From: Cokeromyces recurvatus
Taxonomy: Eukaryota > Mucoromycota > Mucoromycetes > Mucorales > Mucoraceae
Assembly: GCF_025118155.1 (NCBI RefSeq)
Contig: NW_026251393.1
Span: 310,001 to 374,000, forward strand
DNA: 64,000 nucleotides
Direction of reading: 5' to 3'
Part shown: positions 34,635-47,342 of the stretch, piece after piece
How positions within the stretch are numbered: position 1 is the stretch's first letter
How the letters are laid out: every line of letters begins with the position of its first letter
The notes under the pieces: model-generated
Told to the model about the DNA's origin: nothing
Seen by the model: the letters and a program-made list of their open reading frames with translations, nothing else
Databases searched by the model: none
Made by a program: the position numbers and the translations under genes

Positions 34635-34756
34635 AATGAAGAAGAAAAAAATATGTTATAAAAGGAGAAGAAGAAGAAGAAAAAAGACGTTATCAGCAAT
34701 CTTAATGCAGTATTTTTTTCTTTTTTTTCCCACTAATTATTATATGTATTGAGTTT

Positions 34757-34795
<39 letters not shown>

Positions 34796-34886
34796 TAAAC
34801 AGCAACAATCTGCTTCTTATAAAATAGACTTCATAATGACTACTATGACTATTTAGCTTACTTTGATTTTATTTGCTAGAATGGTT

Positions 34887-35711
34887 TTATATAGGATGAC
34901 GACTTAATCGTTCAATGCCTTCTATATCAAATATTCCAGATTCTTCTCTTTCAATTCCATAAATGACAGCTCTTGCTACCTCTTCTGTTTGTAAAGGCGG
35001 CGTCGTTAAATACTTTCCACCAGGTAAACTTGAAATACTTGATTTAAATGGACTTGTGATTGCATTTAATAATTGAAGTGCTCCGGCAATAGGCATAACT
35101 GAAGGTCGCTGAAGATTATACATAATACCTGTTTATATGTATATACTTTATTATTTAGTTCTCGTGATAGAATAGAGATGAATATATTACCAGGTCTTAG
35201 GACAATTGTCTTGAATTCATCTTTTCTAAATAAATAGCTTTCTGCTTCTCTTTTTGTAGTGATATATCTAGGATGAATACATGGGAACACATCTGAAGCT
35301 GATATATATGTAAATGATTTTATTGTTGGTAATTTGGCTACTTGATCAGCTATTGAAATCACTTTTTTGCATCATATATGTAAGTTCTAACACATATATA
35401 AACAAATTGTCCTTTTTTTTTTTTTTTTTACCGGTATCCCTATTCATTATTTCATAAGTGGGTCTAGGATTTTCTTTTAATTTAGGATCAAGTGGATTTC
35501 CTTGATCTCCTAATAAGAAACGAGGTACTTTACTAGCAGCTTCACAAAAGGATTTTGCTTGAACAATAGACTTATAATCTTGTTCAAGTAAAATACCAAC
35601 TGAATGAACTACATTCGTGACTCCATTTAAAATATCTTTATAAGTTTCTGGCTTAAGTGAGTCACCAGACACCCATTGAACCTACACCAAATTTTGTATA
35701 AATGAATGTAC

Positions 35712-35745
<34 letters not shown>

Positions 35746-36109
35746 CTTTTATATATATATACCTTTTGAGCCCAATCAGGCTTACTATTATACTCTTTAA
35801 ATACTTTAGGTTCTCCTCTGCGACTGAAAATAATAATAATAATAATTACAATTGTTAAACAAAACAAAAAAAAAAAAAGAGGGAGGGAAAAGTTATCAAT
35901 GAATACCTTAAGCTAATAGTCTCCCAACCCTTGTTAGCAGCAAGTTTACAAATATTGAGTCCTAAATGTTCAACAATCAACATTCATTTTTTTTTTTTTT
36001 CGTTGTGGAATCTTAAAATAATAACACACACATGTATATGTGTTCAACATTTACCGAGAAATCCTGAACCACCAACAACAAGTAACTTTTTAGTCATCGT
36101 TTGAGCCAT
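34887..36109 (-). CDS. Atypical SDR, Coq11/NDUFA9-like
   Basis: A 277-residue NAD(P)-binding protein. Exons (minus): 36109-36055, 35961-35907, 35823-35763, 35681-35432, 35361-35191, 35128-34887 (834 nt, exact). The N-terminus KKLLVVGGSGFLG is a Rossmann GxxGxxG, with SRRG after beta-2. TNVVHSVGILLEQDY, FTYISASDVFP, ITTKREAESYL (YxxxK variant shifted to TTKRE) and TIVLRPG follow the extended SDR layout. Yeast Coq11 (YLR290C), a mitochondrial protein of the coenzyme Q synthome, has the same size and order. A generic NDUFA9-like SDR is the alternative. Short exons of 55, 55 and 61 nt open the gene. Confidence 0.85.
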
Positions 36110-36382
36110 CGTTGTACTATATTCTATAATAAAGCAAAAAACAAAAAAACAAAAAGACAAAAAAAAAATGAGAGAGTATCGTTTACAGCCCTTTTTTTTT
36201 TTCTTTTTTTTTTTTTCATGGATGCATTTCTTGTAATATAATAAAAAAGATTAAAATCCAGACAATATTCTCTTCTTTTTTGATTTACTATAATGCTTAA
36301 TATAGTCATGTTTAAATAGATAAAGATATTTTTATTCTATTTTTATTATGTATGAAGAAAATGAAAAAAAAAGGAGATAAGA

Positions 36383-39300
36383 TTACTTGCGAACGTAAAC
36401 AGTAACATCCTCAAAAGCAGTAGTGGATTCACAATCAGTAGGTGCTTCAGCACTACCTTCTAAAATAGTTAATTCACAAAGACCCTTAGCCAAGGCAGTG
36501 ATAACTTCCTTTTCAGATTCAAAAAGTTTAGAAAGAACCTCATTCTTGGTTTGAATAAAGGAAACAATATTCTTCTTTTGATTCAATTGTGTAGCAAGGG
36601 AACGAATAGATTTAACAGCTTCAAAGACAAAATCGAATTGTTTTTCGGCTTCAAAGAATTCATAAGCCTTGTTTTCAATAGGGAATTTGGCCTTAACAAT
36701 CGTACTTTCGTCATGGTTGGGACGACGAGGAAGACGTTGGAATAATTCTTCTGTAACAAATGGCATGAAGGGATGCATAAGTTTAAGACCAGCTTCAAGA
36801 CAAGTATACAATGTGTTTTGAGCTGTGATCTTGCGTGTGGTGGCAGCTTCATCTTGAGTTGTGTCAGAATCACAGATAGGCTTAACAACTTCGATATAGA
36901 CATCACAGAGCTCATAAAGCCAGAATTGATAAACAGCATTTGTAGCCATCATAAAGTTACGCTCCTCAAGGTATTTATTGACATCAATAGCACATTTGTT
37001 GAGCTTGGTAAGAATCCATTTATCAGCCAACGATTCATGACCAGTGGGTTCAGCAGATTCAAAGGGCTTAAAGTTTTCTCCCAATTTCATCAAAGCAAAA
37101 CGTGTAGCATTCCATAATTTGTTACAGAACTTACGATAACCTTCAACACGAAGGATATCAAGATTGATATCACGTCCACCTGTTGTATAAGCACAGAGTG
37201 CAAAACGAAGAGCATCAGTACCACATTGAGGAATACCCTTAGGGAAATCTGCCTTTTGACCCGCTTCAGCCTTCTTGATTTCTCTGGGATCAAGATTACC
37301 TTCGTAAAGCTTAGCATGAAGACCTTGAAGAGAAATACCTTCGATAACATCAACAGGGTCAATTACATTACCAAGAGACTTGGACATCTTACGACCATGA
37401 GCATCACGGATCATAGCATGACAAAGGACTTCAGAGAAGGGGACCTTACCGGTCAATTGAATACCAAGCATCACCATACGTGCAACCCAGAAGAAAAGAA
37501 TATCCCAACCAGTTTCCAAAAGACTGGCAGGATAGAAATGTTTCATGTTCTCAGTCTCTTCAGGCCATCCCTGAGTAGAGAAGGGCCATAAACCAGAAGA
37601 GAACCAGGTATCCAAGACATCAGGATCTTGTTCAAGACTGAATTTCTTACCAGGGAATTTCTTTTCAGCTGCTTCACGAGCTTCCTCTTCATTTCTACCA
37701 GTCACCCACAAGTCATCATCCATTTGATCTTGTTTTTCACCTTCAATCTTGACAAAGTAAGCTGGGATACGGTGACCCCACCACAATTGACGAGAAATAC
37801 ACCAATCATTAATATTACTCAACCAACGGAACCAATCACCTTCAGAGACCTTAGGAGCAATCTTGAGCTTACCATCCGTAACAGCTTGCATTGCCTTTTC
37901 AGCCATACCCTTACACTTAACCCACCATTGAGGCTTCATTAAAGGTTCAATAATATCACCAGACTTACTGCAGATAGGAACAGTCATAGGATTTTCCTTA
38001 ACACCAATAAACAAGCCCTTGGCCTTCAAATCTTCAATAATCTTGTTACGAACATGGAAACGCTTCATACCCTTATAAGGACCAGCATTTTCATTATAGG
38101 TACCATCATCATTTAAAAGATTAATGAATTCCAAGTTGTGGCGCTTACCGACTTCATAATCGTTGTAATCATGAGCAGGAGTAATCTTGACAGCACCAGT
38201 ACCGAATTCCATATCAACAGCGATTGAATCAGTAACAATTGGAATACGACGGTTGATAAAGGGATGGATGACATATTTACCGTGAAGGTGAGTATAACGC
38301 TTATCATCAGGATGGACAGCAACAGCAGTATCACCTAACATAGTTTCAATACGAGTGGTAGCAACAATAATGCGTTCGCCAGTGCCTTCAACTTCATAAG
38401 CGAATTCATTAAGAACACCAAATTCAAACTTTTCTTTTTCATCATAACCAACAACATTCATTAAAGTACGACCAGGAATTTCCTTATTTTCAACTTCCAA
38501 GTTGGATAATGTGGTGTTAAGTTGAACACACCAGTTGACAAGACGATTAGCACGATAAATAATGCCATCACGGTGAAGACGAATGAAATTTTCGCAAACA
38601 GCAGCAGATGGTCCCTTTTTTTTTAAAAAAAAGAATTACATAATATATAAATAAGTAACCCTATTCATTTCTAAACATGTACACTTATATATATATAAAG
38701 ACTTACAGGATCCATTGTGAAAGTGGCTCTATCCCAATCAAAAGAAGCACCAAGACGTTCAAATTGAGTATGGATTCTGTTACCATACTTTTCTTTCCAA
38801 GCAAAAACTTGTTCAATGAACTTTTCACGACCGAGATCATGACGAGTGACCTTCTTTTCCTTCCACAACATCTTTTCCACAACAGATTGACAAGAGATAC
38901 CGGCATGATCGGTACCAACTTGGAATAAAACAGTCTTACCCAACATACGGTTCCTATAGATTATAATTTTAACATGAATGTATATGTATATATACTACAA
39001 GTTATTAATATATTACCAACGAATTAAGGCATCTTGGATTGAAACAGTCAAGGCATGACCAATGTGAAGAGAACCAGTAACGTTTGGTGGAGGAGCAGGG
39101 ATAACAAAAGTACCTTCAGGCTTAGGGTTACCGTCAGGGCCAAATTCAGGTTTAAAGTAACCTTCCTTAACCCACCAATCATACCAAGCACTTTCAACAG
39201 CGCGAGGATCATAAGCAGAAGCCATAGGTTCAGACATGTCTAATTAGAGACAACATTTTTTTTTTTTAATTTTGTTTTAGCATTGCTCTTTTATATAAAT

Positions 39301-39679
39301 ATACATGTATATACATATATATTTATATCTTACCCTTCTTTTCACCCTTTGGAGTTTTGTTGACAAAAACAGGAGCAGATTCCTTAGCTTCCTTCTTCTT
39401 TTTCTTTTCAGCATTAGCTCCAGCTGCTTTCTTTGCTTCTTGAAGCTACTCATCAAGTTTATGTCAGTTCTAATAACAATTCACCAAAAGAGGGGAAAAA
39501 AATTTTTTTTTTTTAAATATATTCACCTTGGCTTGTTTAGCTGCGAATTTTGCCATCTTTGCAAGACGCTTTTCTTCATTCTTAGCTTCCTTAGCAGCCT
39601 TTTTAGCAGCAGCAGCAGCATCAAGCTCAGGAGTGGAAGCAGCAGGTGATGCTGGCTTTTGTTCCTTCAAATCAGACAT
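36383..39679 (-). CDS. Valyl-tRNA synthetase
   Basis: A 988-residue class I aminoacyl-tRNA synthetase that charges tRNA-Val. Exons (minus): 39679-39527, 39445-39334, 39239-39017, 38953-38707, 38614-36383 (2967 nt, exact). An N-terminal Ala/Lys/Glu helix (residues 1-about 85) precedes the catalytic core, as in fungal cytosolic enzymes. HIGH is in [12 protein letters not shown] at about 147-150, and [12 protein letters not shown] carries the KMSKS loop. Editing-domain motifs include [15 protein letters not shown] and [19 protein letters not shown]. The anticodon-binding region has [13 protein letters not shown]. No mitochondrial presequence is visible at the first Met; yeast makes both forms from one gene. 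The last intron ends AAAAAG at 38615. Confidence 0.97.
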
Positions 39680-40285
39680 GGTGTTGAAATTAAGAAAACC
39701 TGTTGAAACAATTTAATAGAAAACTTTTTTTTTTTTTTCATTTTGACTCGAGGCGATATAAAAATGAACTGAGTTTAAAATATCACTAGGTCTTCCAGTA
39801 TTTTCAAGTTTTTCATACATGAATAAACTACTTTTATTTTTTTGATTTCATTTATTTATAGATTTTATAAGAACTTAAATTTCACATGCGTGGTTAAATG
39901 GAAACAAGGGACCAACTATTTTATTATATTGGCTATTATTAATATATATAAAGTATCGTATGAATAGTTTATAATTTACATGAACTTTTTTTTTCTTTTT
40001 TCATTTCAACAATAATTTCCAAGTAATTAAAGAAATAAGTGAAAAAAAAAAAAAAATAGCTTTAAATATAAACTTTTGTATTGACAAAAAGCTTGAAATG
40101 AAACATGCAGTAATAATAAACCATAAATATTACAAATTATTTGATTTATATACATATATATATATATAATGACAACAACAACAACACACACAGTACTTGC
40201 TTTTTTCTTTGTAAAAGAACAGTGCCCTCTTTTTTTATACTCAAAAAATTAAAATCTTTTTAACGTTACATGCTTGTTGATTAAT
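39680..40285. other. Intergenic between ValRS and WDR6-like gene
   Basis: Upstream of ValRS (minus). AT-rich with T/A runs, ATATAT at 40150-40166, and ACAACA at 40171-40185. No gene seen. Confidence 0.55.
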
Positions 40286-40429
40286 TTAACTAGAATGATA
40301 ATCGAACTTGGAGGGATCTAATAAAACTTGATCTACCTGTTTAACATTGCTTGTTTTAAAAGGAAAAGGGAAAGGAGCAAATTTGATACATATCCAAGCC
40401 ACTTCAGATTCAGCTTTTAGTTGAATCAT
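40286..40429 (-). CDS. Possible 47-residue small protein
   Basis: A short frame starting at ATG 40429 in a good context (CGAAAATG) with non-repetitive, protein-like composition: an amphipathic N-terminal part with AWICIKFAPFPFPF, then VKQVDQVLLDPSKFDYHSS. No homology recognised. It sits just upstream of the WDR6-like gene on the other strand, 89 nt from its ATG. It may be a real small protein, a last exon of something unseen, or chance. Confidence 0.3.
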   Translation of the reverse strand: MIQLKAESEVAWICIKFAPFPFPFKTSNVKQVDQVLLDPSKFDYHSS

Positions 40430-40517
40430 TTTCGAAAAAAAAAAAAAATAAATAAATAAATAAAATAAAATAAAATAAAAAGTTTATTATAAAGCTTTTA
40501 CAGTATAAATCAGAATC

Positions 40518-43500
40518 ATGCCTTTCCAAAATAAAGTACTGTTCATCAAAGTCCTTTCTTTTTCTTTTTTCCTTCTTGATCATGTAGTTTGCTAATTTAC
40601 TTATTTCCTAGGTAGTTTTGGAAAAAGATATTTATGCCGGTATTGTTACTAGTTTAAATTTTCATAGTAATTCTATTTTGGTTGTAGGGCATGGTCCTTT
40701 TTTGAAAGTTTATAATGTTCAGACTGGTCACTTATTAGCTTCAGAGTCCATTTTGTCTGGGAATCGAATTCATCGTATTGTTTTTGGTAAGTTGTACATG
40801 TATTAACTTTTTTTTTTTTTTTCTTTTCTAAAAACAAAAAAAATAATAACGTATAATGCTTAGCTCCTCATGTTATATATAATGACAATGGCGTTGAAGT
40901 ACGAAGATTGGCTGTATTTGGATCAAAACATCTTGTCATTCTTCAAGTCGAGATTACAGATTATAAAGCTGTGATAAAGATTGAAAAAACCTTGCCACCA
41001 TTTAAGGACTGGATTATGGATGCTCAATGGATATTTGATACCAAAACTATTAACGAAACACAACCAACTAAAATGGCCATTGTTTATGCTCATAATAACT
41101 TGGCAATTTATGACTTTAAAGATGCAGATCCAGAATTACTTTATGCAGTTCAATGCGAGATGCGATGCATTTTGTATTCAGCGAGAATTTATGGATTCAC
41201 TCAAGATGATTTAATAGTAGCCTCAGGTACGGTTTTTAATGAAGTGCATTTATGGAAACCATGTGTAAAGAATGAGCAAGATGATGCTATTGTTTATAAA
41301 AAGTTGATTGGACATGAAGGAGTCATTTTTGGTGTACGATTTAATGATGATGCGAGTCAAATGGTTAGTGTGTCAGATGACAGAACCATTCGTATTTGGC
41401 CACTTGAAGATGAAACGTAATTGAATAAATTATGATAAAGCGTCCGTGTTGAAGTTGCTAATTATATATTATTAATGTAGTAAACAACCCTTGGTCTTAT
41501 TTGGCCATACAGCTCGAGTGTGGGATTGTCAATTTGTAGATGAATATCTCGTGAGTATTTCAGAAGATACAACATGTCGTGTATGGAGAAATACATTATT
41601 AGTAAAATCAGAGGAAGACGATGATAATAATAATGATTGTATTGCTTGTTGGGAAGGCCATGCAAGTAAGAATGTCTGGAGTTGCGCGGTTAATCCTGAA
41701 CACAAAATTGTAGCAACTGGTGGACAAGACTCTGGTATTCGTTTATGGTCATTAGCGTCTATCAAAAATAATAAAATTGACTCTGAAGACGATTTAGTAG
41801 GATTCCCATTACCTGAGGCTAGGGGAAAAGATACAATTAGGAATTTTGTAGTTATTAAAAATCGTTGGCTTATTGCTGCTACAACAGACGGATACATTTT
41901 AAAATGTGATAATAGGGTCTTACCACATGAATGGAAAGAAATTCAGTATGATATATCCTATAAGAACTATGCTATCATGAGTAGTTCAGAATGTGGTAGA
42001 GTTATCGTTGTAGGTAATATTGTTGGGGAATTGATCATATTAAGTCCAACTGATACATTTGAGGTAAGCATTCTATTGTTTGTAAATATTACATAATATT
42101 CATCTTTAAGTTTTTATAGCCTGTTAAAATTGCTGCTCATAAACAAAAATTATTTGAAATCTTTATAAAGCCTTCTTCTTCGAGTAAGTCGAAAATAAAA
42201 AAAAAAAAAAATGGTTAAGAAAAAAAAATTACTTACATTATTTATAATCAAAGATCAAGATATTTTCTATATTATTTCAAATGGCTATAATGAAAGAGTT
42301 CTATTTCACAAGTTAGATTTATCTACACCAGTTGTGAGTATATAAAGATGTTGTTTTTTTTTATCCTAATCAATTTAGAGCTAATTTTTTTAAAAAAAAA
42401 ATTGCATAATAGCCAAATATTCAAACATTATTTGACATAGAAATGCCAGTAGAGCGTACTACTGTGTTATCTTTAGATTATGCTGAAGAAGAAAATATTT
42501 TGATTTGTGGATCCAGAGAGTCAGCACTTTTAATTTATCGTCTTCCTTATTATGCAGATATTTCTGAAAATAGAGAAATTCAAAAAGTCAAGCCAACACT
42601 ACAATTACGTAAATCTCATGGTAAACAAGCCATTACTAGTGTCTTGATCAAAAGGACAAAGGAGAATGATGAAATTCCTGAAACAGAAATGGATAATGAG
42701 GATATAGGAATGGATAGCATTATTTTTTGGACAACTGGACGTGATGGCTGTTATATCCAGTATAGACTTCGTCTTTTAAATAATCACGATAATAAGACAC
42801 ATATAGTGCCTGTAAAGACTACTCAGTTAGGTATTGCAAGCCAAGGTGATACGGTTATAGTCGGCCAAGATATGACACTTGAAAAACTTTATAGAAATAG
42901 AATCACCAAGGGTACATTAGAAGGATCGCTTTTACTTGATGGTGAACTACTTTTGATGGGATTCTTCAGAAAAAATTTCTTTGTATTTAATGAAAAGAAT
43001 AATTATACAATGGTAGCTATTAGCTGTGGTGGAGGACATAGACGCTGGGGTTTCTCAACAGAGGATGCAAAATTGAATAAGGCAGCGTTTGCCTTTATCA
43101 GAAAGGAGACTCTTTATGCTTATTTCCGTGACACATCTAGTATTACAGATGGGTTTAAGGACAGCATTCTTCAAAATAATTATCATGCTCGTGAAGTACG
43201 TGCTATTAAATTTCTTCCCTTATCTTTCAAGGGTGAAACCCATCGTTCAGGTGAGGAACCTTTATTATTTGCTACAGGTGGTGAAGACACTATTTTTAAA
43301 ATTCAACAATATATGCCTGAACAAATACCCCGATTTTATACGCATGTCAATATTCGTAAGCATACAACTGTCATTAAAAATATTGATTATAGTTGTGGGA
43401 TTTCTTCACTCTTATTTACAAGTGGTGGTCTAGAAGAGTTTAGATGTTGGAAAATTGAAGTCACTCCAGCCAAGTCAGCTGACGGACTTGTTGATTTAAA

Positions 43501-44436
43501 CTGTCTTGAAGTCTCTACCTGTCCAGCTTTAACAGAAGAGATTGAGTCTAGAATTATGAGCACCACTGTATTTGCTATTGATGCCAAGCGTGGTCTCCAT
43601 GTGATTGGTGCGGTTTATTCTGATGCCATGATTCGTTTCTGGTTATTCAATGAACTAACAAGGAAGTTTTCCTTGGTTGCAGATGGTACCTGGCATGCTA
43701 AATGTATTCTGCAAATTACACATCTCAAGTTAGGAGATCATATATACTTTTTTACTTCAGCAACAGATGGAAGAGTTGCTATTTGGGACATAAATGATAA
43801 CTTATACAAAGCTATTGACAGTTTAGATCAGCTTGAGGCTGAACCAACGAAAGCAGCTTTTAGATTAGACGAACCTATTTATCATTATAGAGTGCATATG
43901 AACGGCGTTAATGCATTAGAAGCAGTGGCCTTTAAAGGTAAAAAATATATAAAATAATTAGTCTATATTATAGTGCTGATAATTAAAAAAAAAATCACAT
44001 TTAGATAATCATCATATTTTGGTTCTTACTGGTGGTGAAGACAATGCAGTATCAGCATCTTTAATGGAGGCTCAAAATGGTGCTATAGTTCCTATTGGTC
44101 AACCGTTCATTGTTGCTAGTGCACATGCATCATCTGTGACAGGCATTAAATTTGTTGATAATGCTTTATTCTCAACTTCTACAGATCAAAGATTAAATAT
44201 GTGGAAAGTTAATGATCTTGATGAAAATGGTGTCTCTTTGACTATGCAAAGTGCTATTTTTATTGATGTTCCTGACCCATCAACCTTAGATGCTATTGCC
44301 TTTAAGTAAGTTTTCAATATTTATAATATTTACAGAACAAAAAAATTAACCATCATCTTCTAATACTAGTGGTTATACTCATGTTGCCATCACTGGTGTT
44401 GGTTTACAAAGTATAAAATATCCTCAACAAAACTAG
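40518..44436 (+). CDS. WD-repeat protein, WDR6/Rtt10 (Trm734) type
   Basis: A 1121-residue beta-propeller protein. Exons: 40518-40535, 40612-40786, 40864-41416, 41481-42063, 42120-42183, 42254-42333, 42413-43937, 44005-44305, 44370-44436 (3366 nt, exact). It opens like WDR6 (VTSLNFHSNSILVVGHGPFLKVY). Propeller repeats are clear: LIGHEGVIFGVRFNDDASQM...DDRTIRIW, LFGHTARVWDCQF...EDTTCRVW, CWEGHASKNVWSCAV...GGQDSGIRLW. SCGGGHRRWGF in the middle is a family block. Yeast Rtt10/Trm734 and human WDR6 partner the methyltransferase Trm7/FTSJ1 for 2'-O-methylation of tRNA position 34. The first exon codes only MPFQNK. Confidence 0.9.
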
Positions 44437-44665
44437 TATATGTTAAACTTTGTTTCTTTTTTTTTTGTTTTTGTTTCCTCTTCAATTTCTTCTATTATAT
44501 AAAACAAAAATAGAAAAGAAAAATGCGTTTATTATTGTCATTCATACAAAAGAAAAAAAAAAACGTCATCATTGCACGCAAATATATATGTATATACTGT
44601 ATTAGGAAAAAAAAAGAAAGAAAAAATTGAAGTTGTAAAGGTGAATGTTTATCGAGATAACAAAT

Positions 44666-44896
44666 TTATCCCTGACGTTGCTTATGCTTCTTGTTTTTTG
44701 AGCATGTCACAAAGAGCTTTCCACGTCTTCTCACAGTTGTACAGCCATCGCACATTTTCTTGACTGCAGATCGAACTTTCATAGTACGAACTATGGTAAG
44801 AATGGAAGGATTATTCATTTGTTGTTGCCATGTAAGTTGCTGTTGTTTAGTGAATTGTTGAAATACGTTTTTTGTGAACTGTGACAAAAGTGACAT
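44666..44896 (-). CDS. Mitochondrial ribosomal protein bL36m
   Basis: Intronless, 76 residues. The C-terminal 38 residues form bL36: [20 protein letters not shown] then [18 protein letters not shown], with the zinc ligands CxxC...C...H intact. The N-terminal 38 residues are Gln/Ser/Thr-rich and basic, suitable for mitochondrial import. It converges on the WDR6-like gene, 229 nt apart. A long T run on the coding strand is found just upstream (44907-44953). Confidence 0.97.
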   Translation of the reverse strand: MSLLSQFTKNVFQQFTKQQQLTWQQQMNNPSILTIVRTMKVRSAVKKMCDGCTTVRRRGKLFVTCSKNKKHKQRQG

Positions 44897-44902
44897 TATG
44901 AA

Positions 44903-44955
<53 letters not shown>

Positions 44956-45654
44956 AGAGATAAATTCAGTCTCTCTCTCTGTGTGTGTGTGGGGAGGGGT
45001 GGTGGATGCGAGCCCCTCCCTTTTGAAAATAAATTAAAAACAAGTCACAAATGTGGATATGAGCACAGCAGCAAAAATCAACTTTCCTCCTCTTTTTTAT
45101 ATGTACAGACTAACGAATGTGTGTGTACTGCGACGCTAGTTGATGATAATATCAACTATAAACTTTACAGTTAAGCTAATTTATTACAGAAACAAATATA
45201 GACGCACTTTTTTTTTTAAAAAGTTGCATGACTCCTGTCTAATACGATCTTTTTATATATATATTTATATATGTATAAAAAACGTTCTCCTTATATCAAC
45301 TAACTTTAATTTTATACTGATTTTTTCTCGATTAAAATATTTAAATGATAAAATAATTGTTAGATTTAAACAAAAGTATTTTCTTTAATAATGGCCTTTA
45401 TTACTTTTGTTGGCCTTTATCTATTGTATGTTAAAAGAAAAAAAAAGGGGGGAGGGAGGCATGGAGAAGGTGTTATCAGAGTAATAATAATATAATTCAT
45501 ACAACTTGTTTATTAGAAAAAATAAAATAAATAGGCTACACATACATATAAGCAATGTTAATAAATAGCAAAAATATATGTATATACATATACATATTTG
45601 TATAGGTTTTAGATGAAATAACTGTATTTCTGAGGCTATTTTTTAAGTAACATT
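44897..45654. other. Intergenic with long A run
   Basis: A run of about 47 at 44907-44953, followed by CT and GT repeats (44970-44990), a G-rich GGGGAGGGGTGGTGG patch, and TATA tracts near 45254 and 45574. No coding signal. Confidence 0.6.
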
Positions 45655-46212
45655 TTAACCTTTGGTACTAGAAGAAGGTGATTTGAAAACATTGACAAGC
45701 ATATCAGTGATTTCATTTAATTTCTGTAGTATCTCATGAGACTTGATATGATGGTCTAAATGTTCATTTTTAGCATCCTTTGCCTGCTGCTCCTTTTCAA
45801 TAGGCTGAGATGGTTCAGGATAACTAGTATCTTCACTTTGCAGATCATCGTCTGTATCTTTTTCTTTAGTGGTGGATTCTTGTTGTTTCCTTTTATGCTT
45901 CTGTATTTCATCTGGAGAAAGTTTGGTTATGTCATCACCCTTAATCATAACATATAAATCATGGTCTTCTTCATAATGGTTTATTAGTAATTCAATAGAT
46001 CGCTCGCAACAAAAGACACATAAAGGGCAACCAAATTGAGGAGACAGATCATTAGGAGCTTGAACAGCATTGGATTCAAAGTCGAAATTATGTTTCTTCT
46101 GATAATGATTTAGAATTTGAGAAGGATTATCACAATTGTAGTCGCATGCTACACAAGGGTATTCTAAATGGGGTGATACTCTCTTCCTTGTATGACTGCC
46201 TTTACCTACCAT
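45655..46212 (-). CDS. C2H2-like zinc-finger protein of unknown function
   Basis: 185 residues from the Met at 46212; an in-frame Met at 46287 would add 25 hydrophobic residues from leader sequence and is less likely. Two C2H2-type units: YPCVACDYNCDNPSQILNHY with QKKH, and FGCPLCVFCCERSIELLINHY with EEDH. Both have the C-x2-C-x(n)-H-x4/5-H spacing. An acidic, Lys-rich linker follows, then a C-terminal amphipathic helix (SHEILQKLNEITDMLVNVF) that may mediate pairing. A basic start (KGSHTRKR) suggests nuclear location. Not assigned to a named family. Confidence 0.75.
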   Translation of the reverse strand: MVGKGSHTRKRVSPHLEYPCVACDYNCDNPSQILNHYQKKHNFDFESNAVQAPNDLSPQFGCPLCVFCCERSIELLINHYEEDHDLYVMIKGDDITKLSPDEIQKHKRKQQESTTKEKDTDDDLQSEDTSYPEPSQPIEKEQQAKDAKNEHLDHHIKSHEILQKLNEITDMLVNVFKSPSSSTKG

Positions 46213-47063
46213 TTCTTTGTTAAAAATAAAATTGTATTCATGAAAAGGAAGGAAGGAAAGAAAGAAAGAAGCTGAATGATTATTCATTTCATATTAATCT
46301 ATACAAAAGAAAAAGAAAGATATATTGGTTTGACTTTTAAAAAAAAAAAAAAAAAAAAAATAGCTTCATTATGAGAGAAGAGTCTATTTTTTATTTTTAT
46401 TTTTTTAACATGCCATGCATGCATAAATCAATCATAAAAAGACACTTTGACAATTACAGTAAAATAAATAGTAGACGAAGAAGATGAATAAGTTTACAAA
46501 TATGTCTCTTATAATCCCTGAAAATAAAATAGACTATACATGTTTGATGAGAGAGCGACAGTTTATATATATGCATAAAACACGACATAGTAGCATATTT
46601 ATGGTAACCCAGGATTTTCAACTTATGATACTGCACTCTACTCCTTTTTTATTTATTATTTGAATACTGAATAGGGATGAAGTATAGAAGACCAAATAAA
46701 TATATATGCAAGTGTTGTATAATAGTGATTTTTTGTTTCAAAGATGCATTATCAAGTAAGGAGTTCAAGTATACCTCAAAATTGCGTTATATAGTTAACA
46801 ATACATGCATCATAGAATAAAGATAAATACAGCAGATGCTCGGTATACAAATTATTAATATTTAAAAAAAAGACGGTTTTTAGAATGTATGTAAAAAAAA
46901 AATTTGTGACAATATATTTATTATATTAAAGATGTATATTATTATCAAATAATTAAGACCATGTATAAAATAAAATAAAAATTAACATTGTATAAACATG
47001 TTAAAATTTAAAAAAAAAAAAAAATGAATTGGTCAAAATAGAAAAAGGTAGGAAGGACTGTTT
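46213..47063. other. Intergenic, no gene seen
   Basis: AT-rich with A run at 46339-46360 and 47011-47024. Only short chance frames on either strand. Confidence 0.6.
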
Positions 47064-47342
47064 TTAAGAAAGAACTTTGATATTTTCGGCAACGTGCTTG
47101 ACATCGACATCATCAACATCAACAACGTGGTTAAGAGTGTCTTTAACTTCGATACCACCAACAACATCATGAACATCAGCGTTAACAAGACCACGATCGC
47201 CACAGCCACTATCATGACCACCACAACCACCATCATGATTTCCACCAGAACCGTTATGGTTACCACCGTGACAAGGAGCAGCAGATGAAGCAGCAACCAA
47301 CAAAGCAAGAGCAGCAATACAGATGTTAATAAAGCGAGTCAT
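47064..47342 (-). CDS. Small secreted Gly/His/Cys-rich protein
   Basis: Intronless, 92 residues. Signal peptide MTRFINICIAALALLVAASS with cleavage near residue 20-22. The mature N-terminus (about 22-50) is built of Gly, His, Asn and Asp with three to four Cys (PCHGGNHNGSGG, GGCGGHDSGCGD), a composition that could bind metal. The C-terminal half is a Val/Asp-rich repeat-like stretch (VNADVHDVVGGIEVKDTLNH, VVDVDDVDVKHVAENIKVL). No family recognised; such short secreted proteins are common in mucoromycetes. Flanked by long intergenic regions on both sides. Confidence 0.75.
   Translation of the reverse strand: MTRFINICIAALALLVAASSAAPCHGGNHNGSGGNHDGGCGGHDSGCGDRGLVNADVHDVVGGIEVKDTLNHVVDVDDVDVKHVAENIKVLS

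Noticed and set aside
36551..37942. Several plus-strand frames opposite valyl-tRNA synthetase
   Set aside because: Antisense shadows of a highly conserved coding exon with biased codon use.
47033..47317. 94-codon Leu/Val-rich minus frame overlapping the secreted protein gene
   Set aside because: Out-of-frame shadow; the other frame has a clean signal peptide and plausible mature protein.
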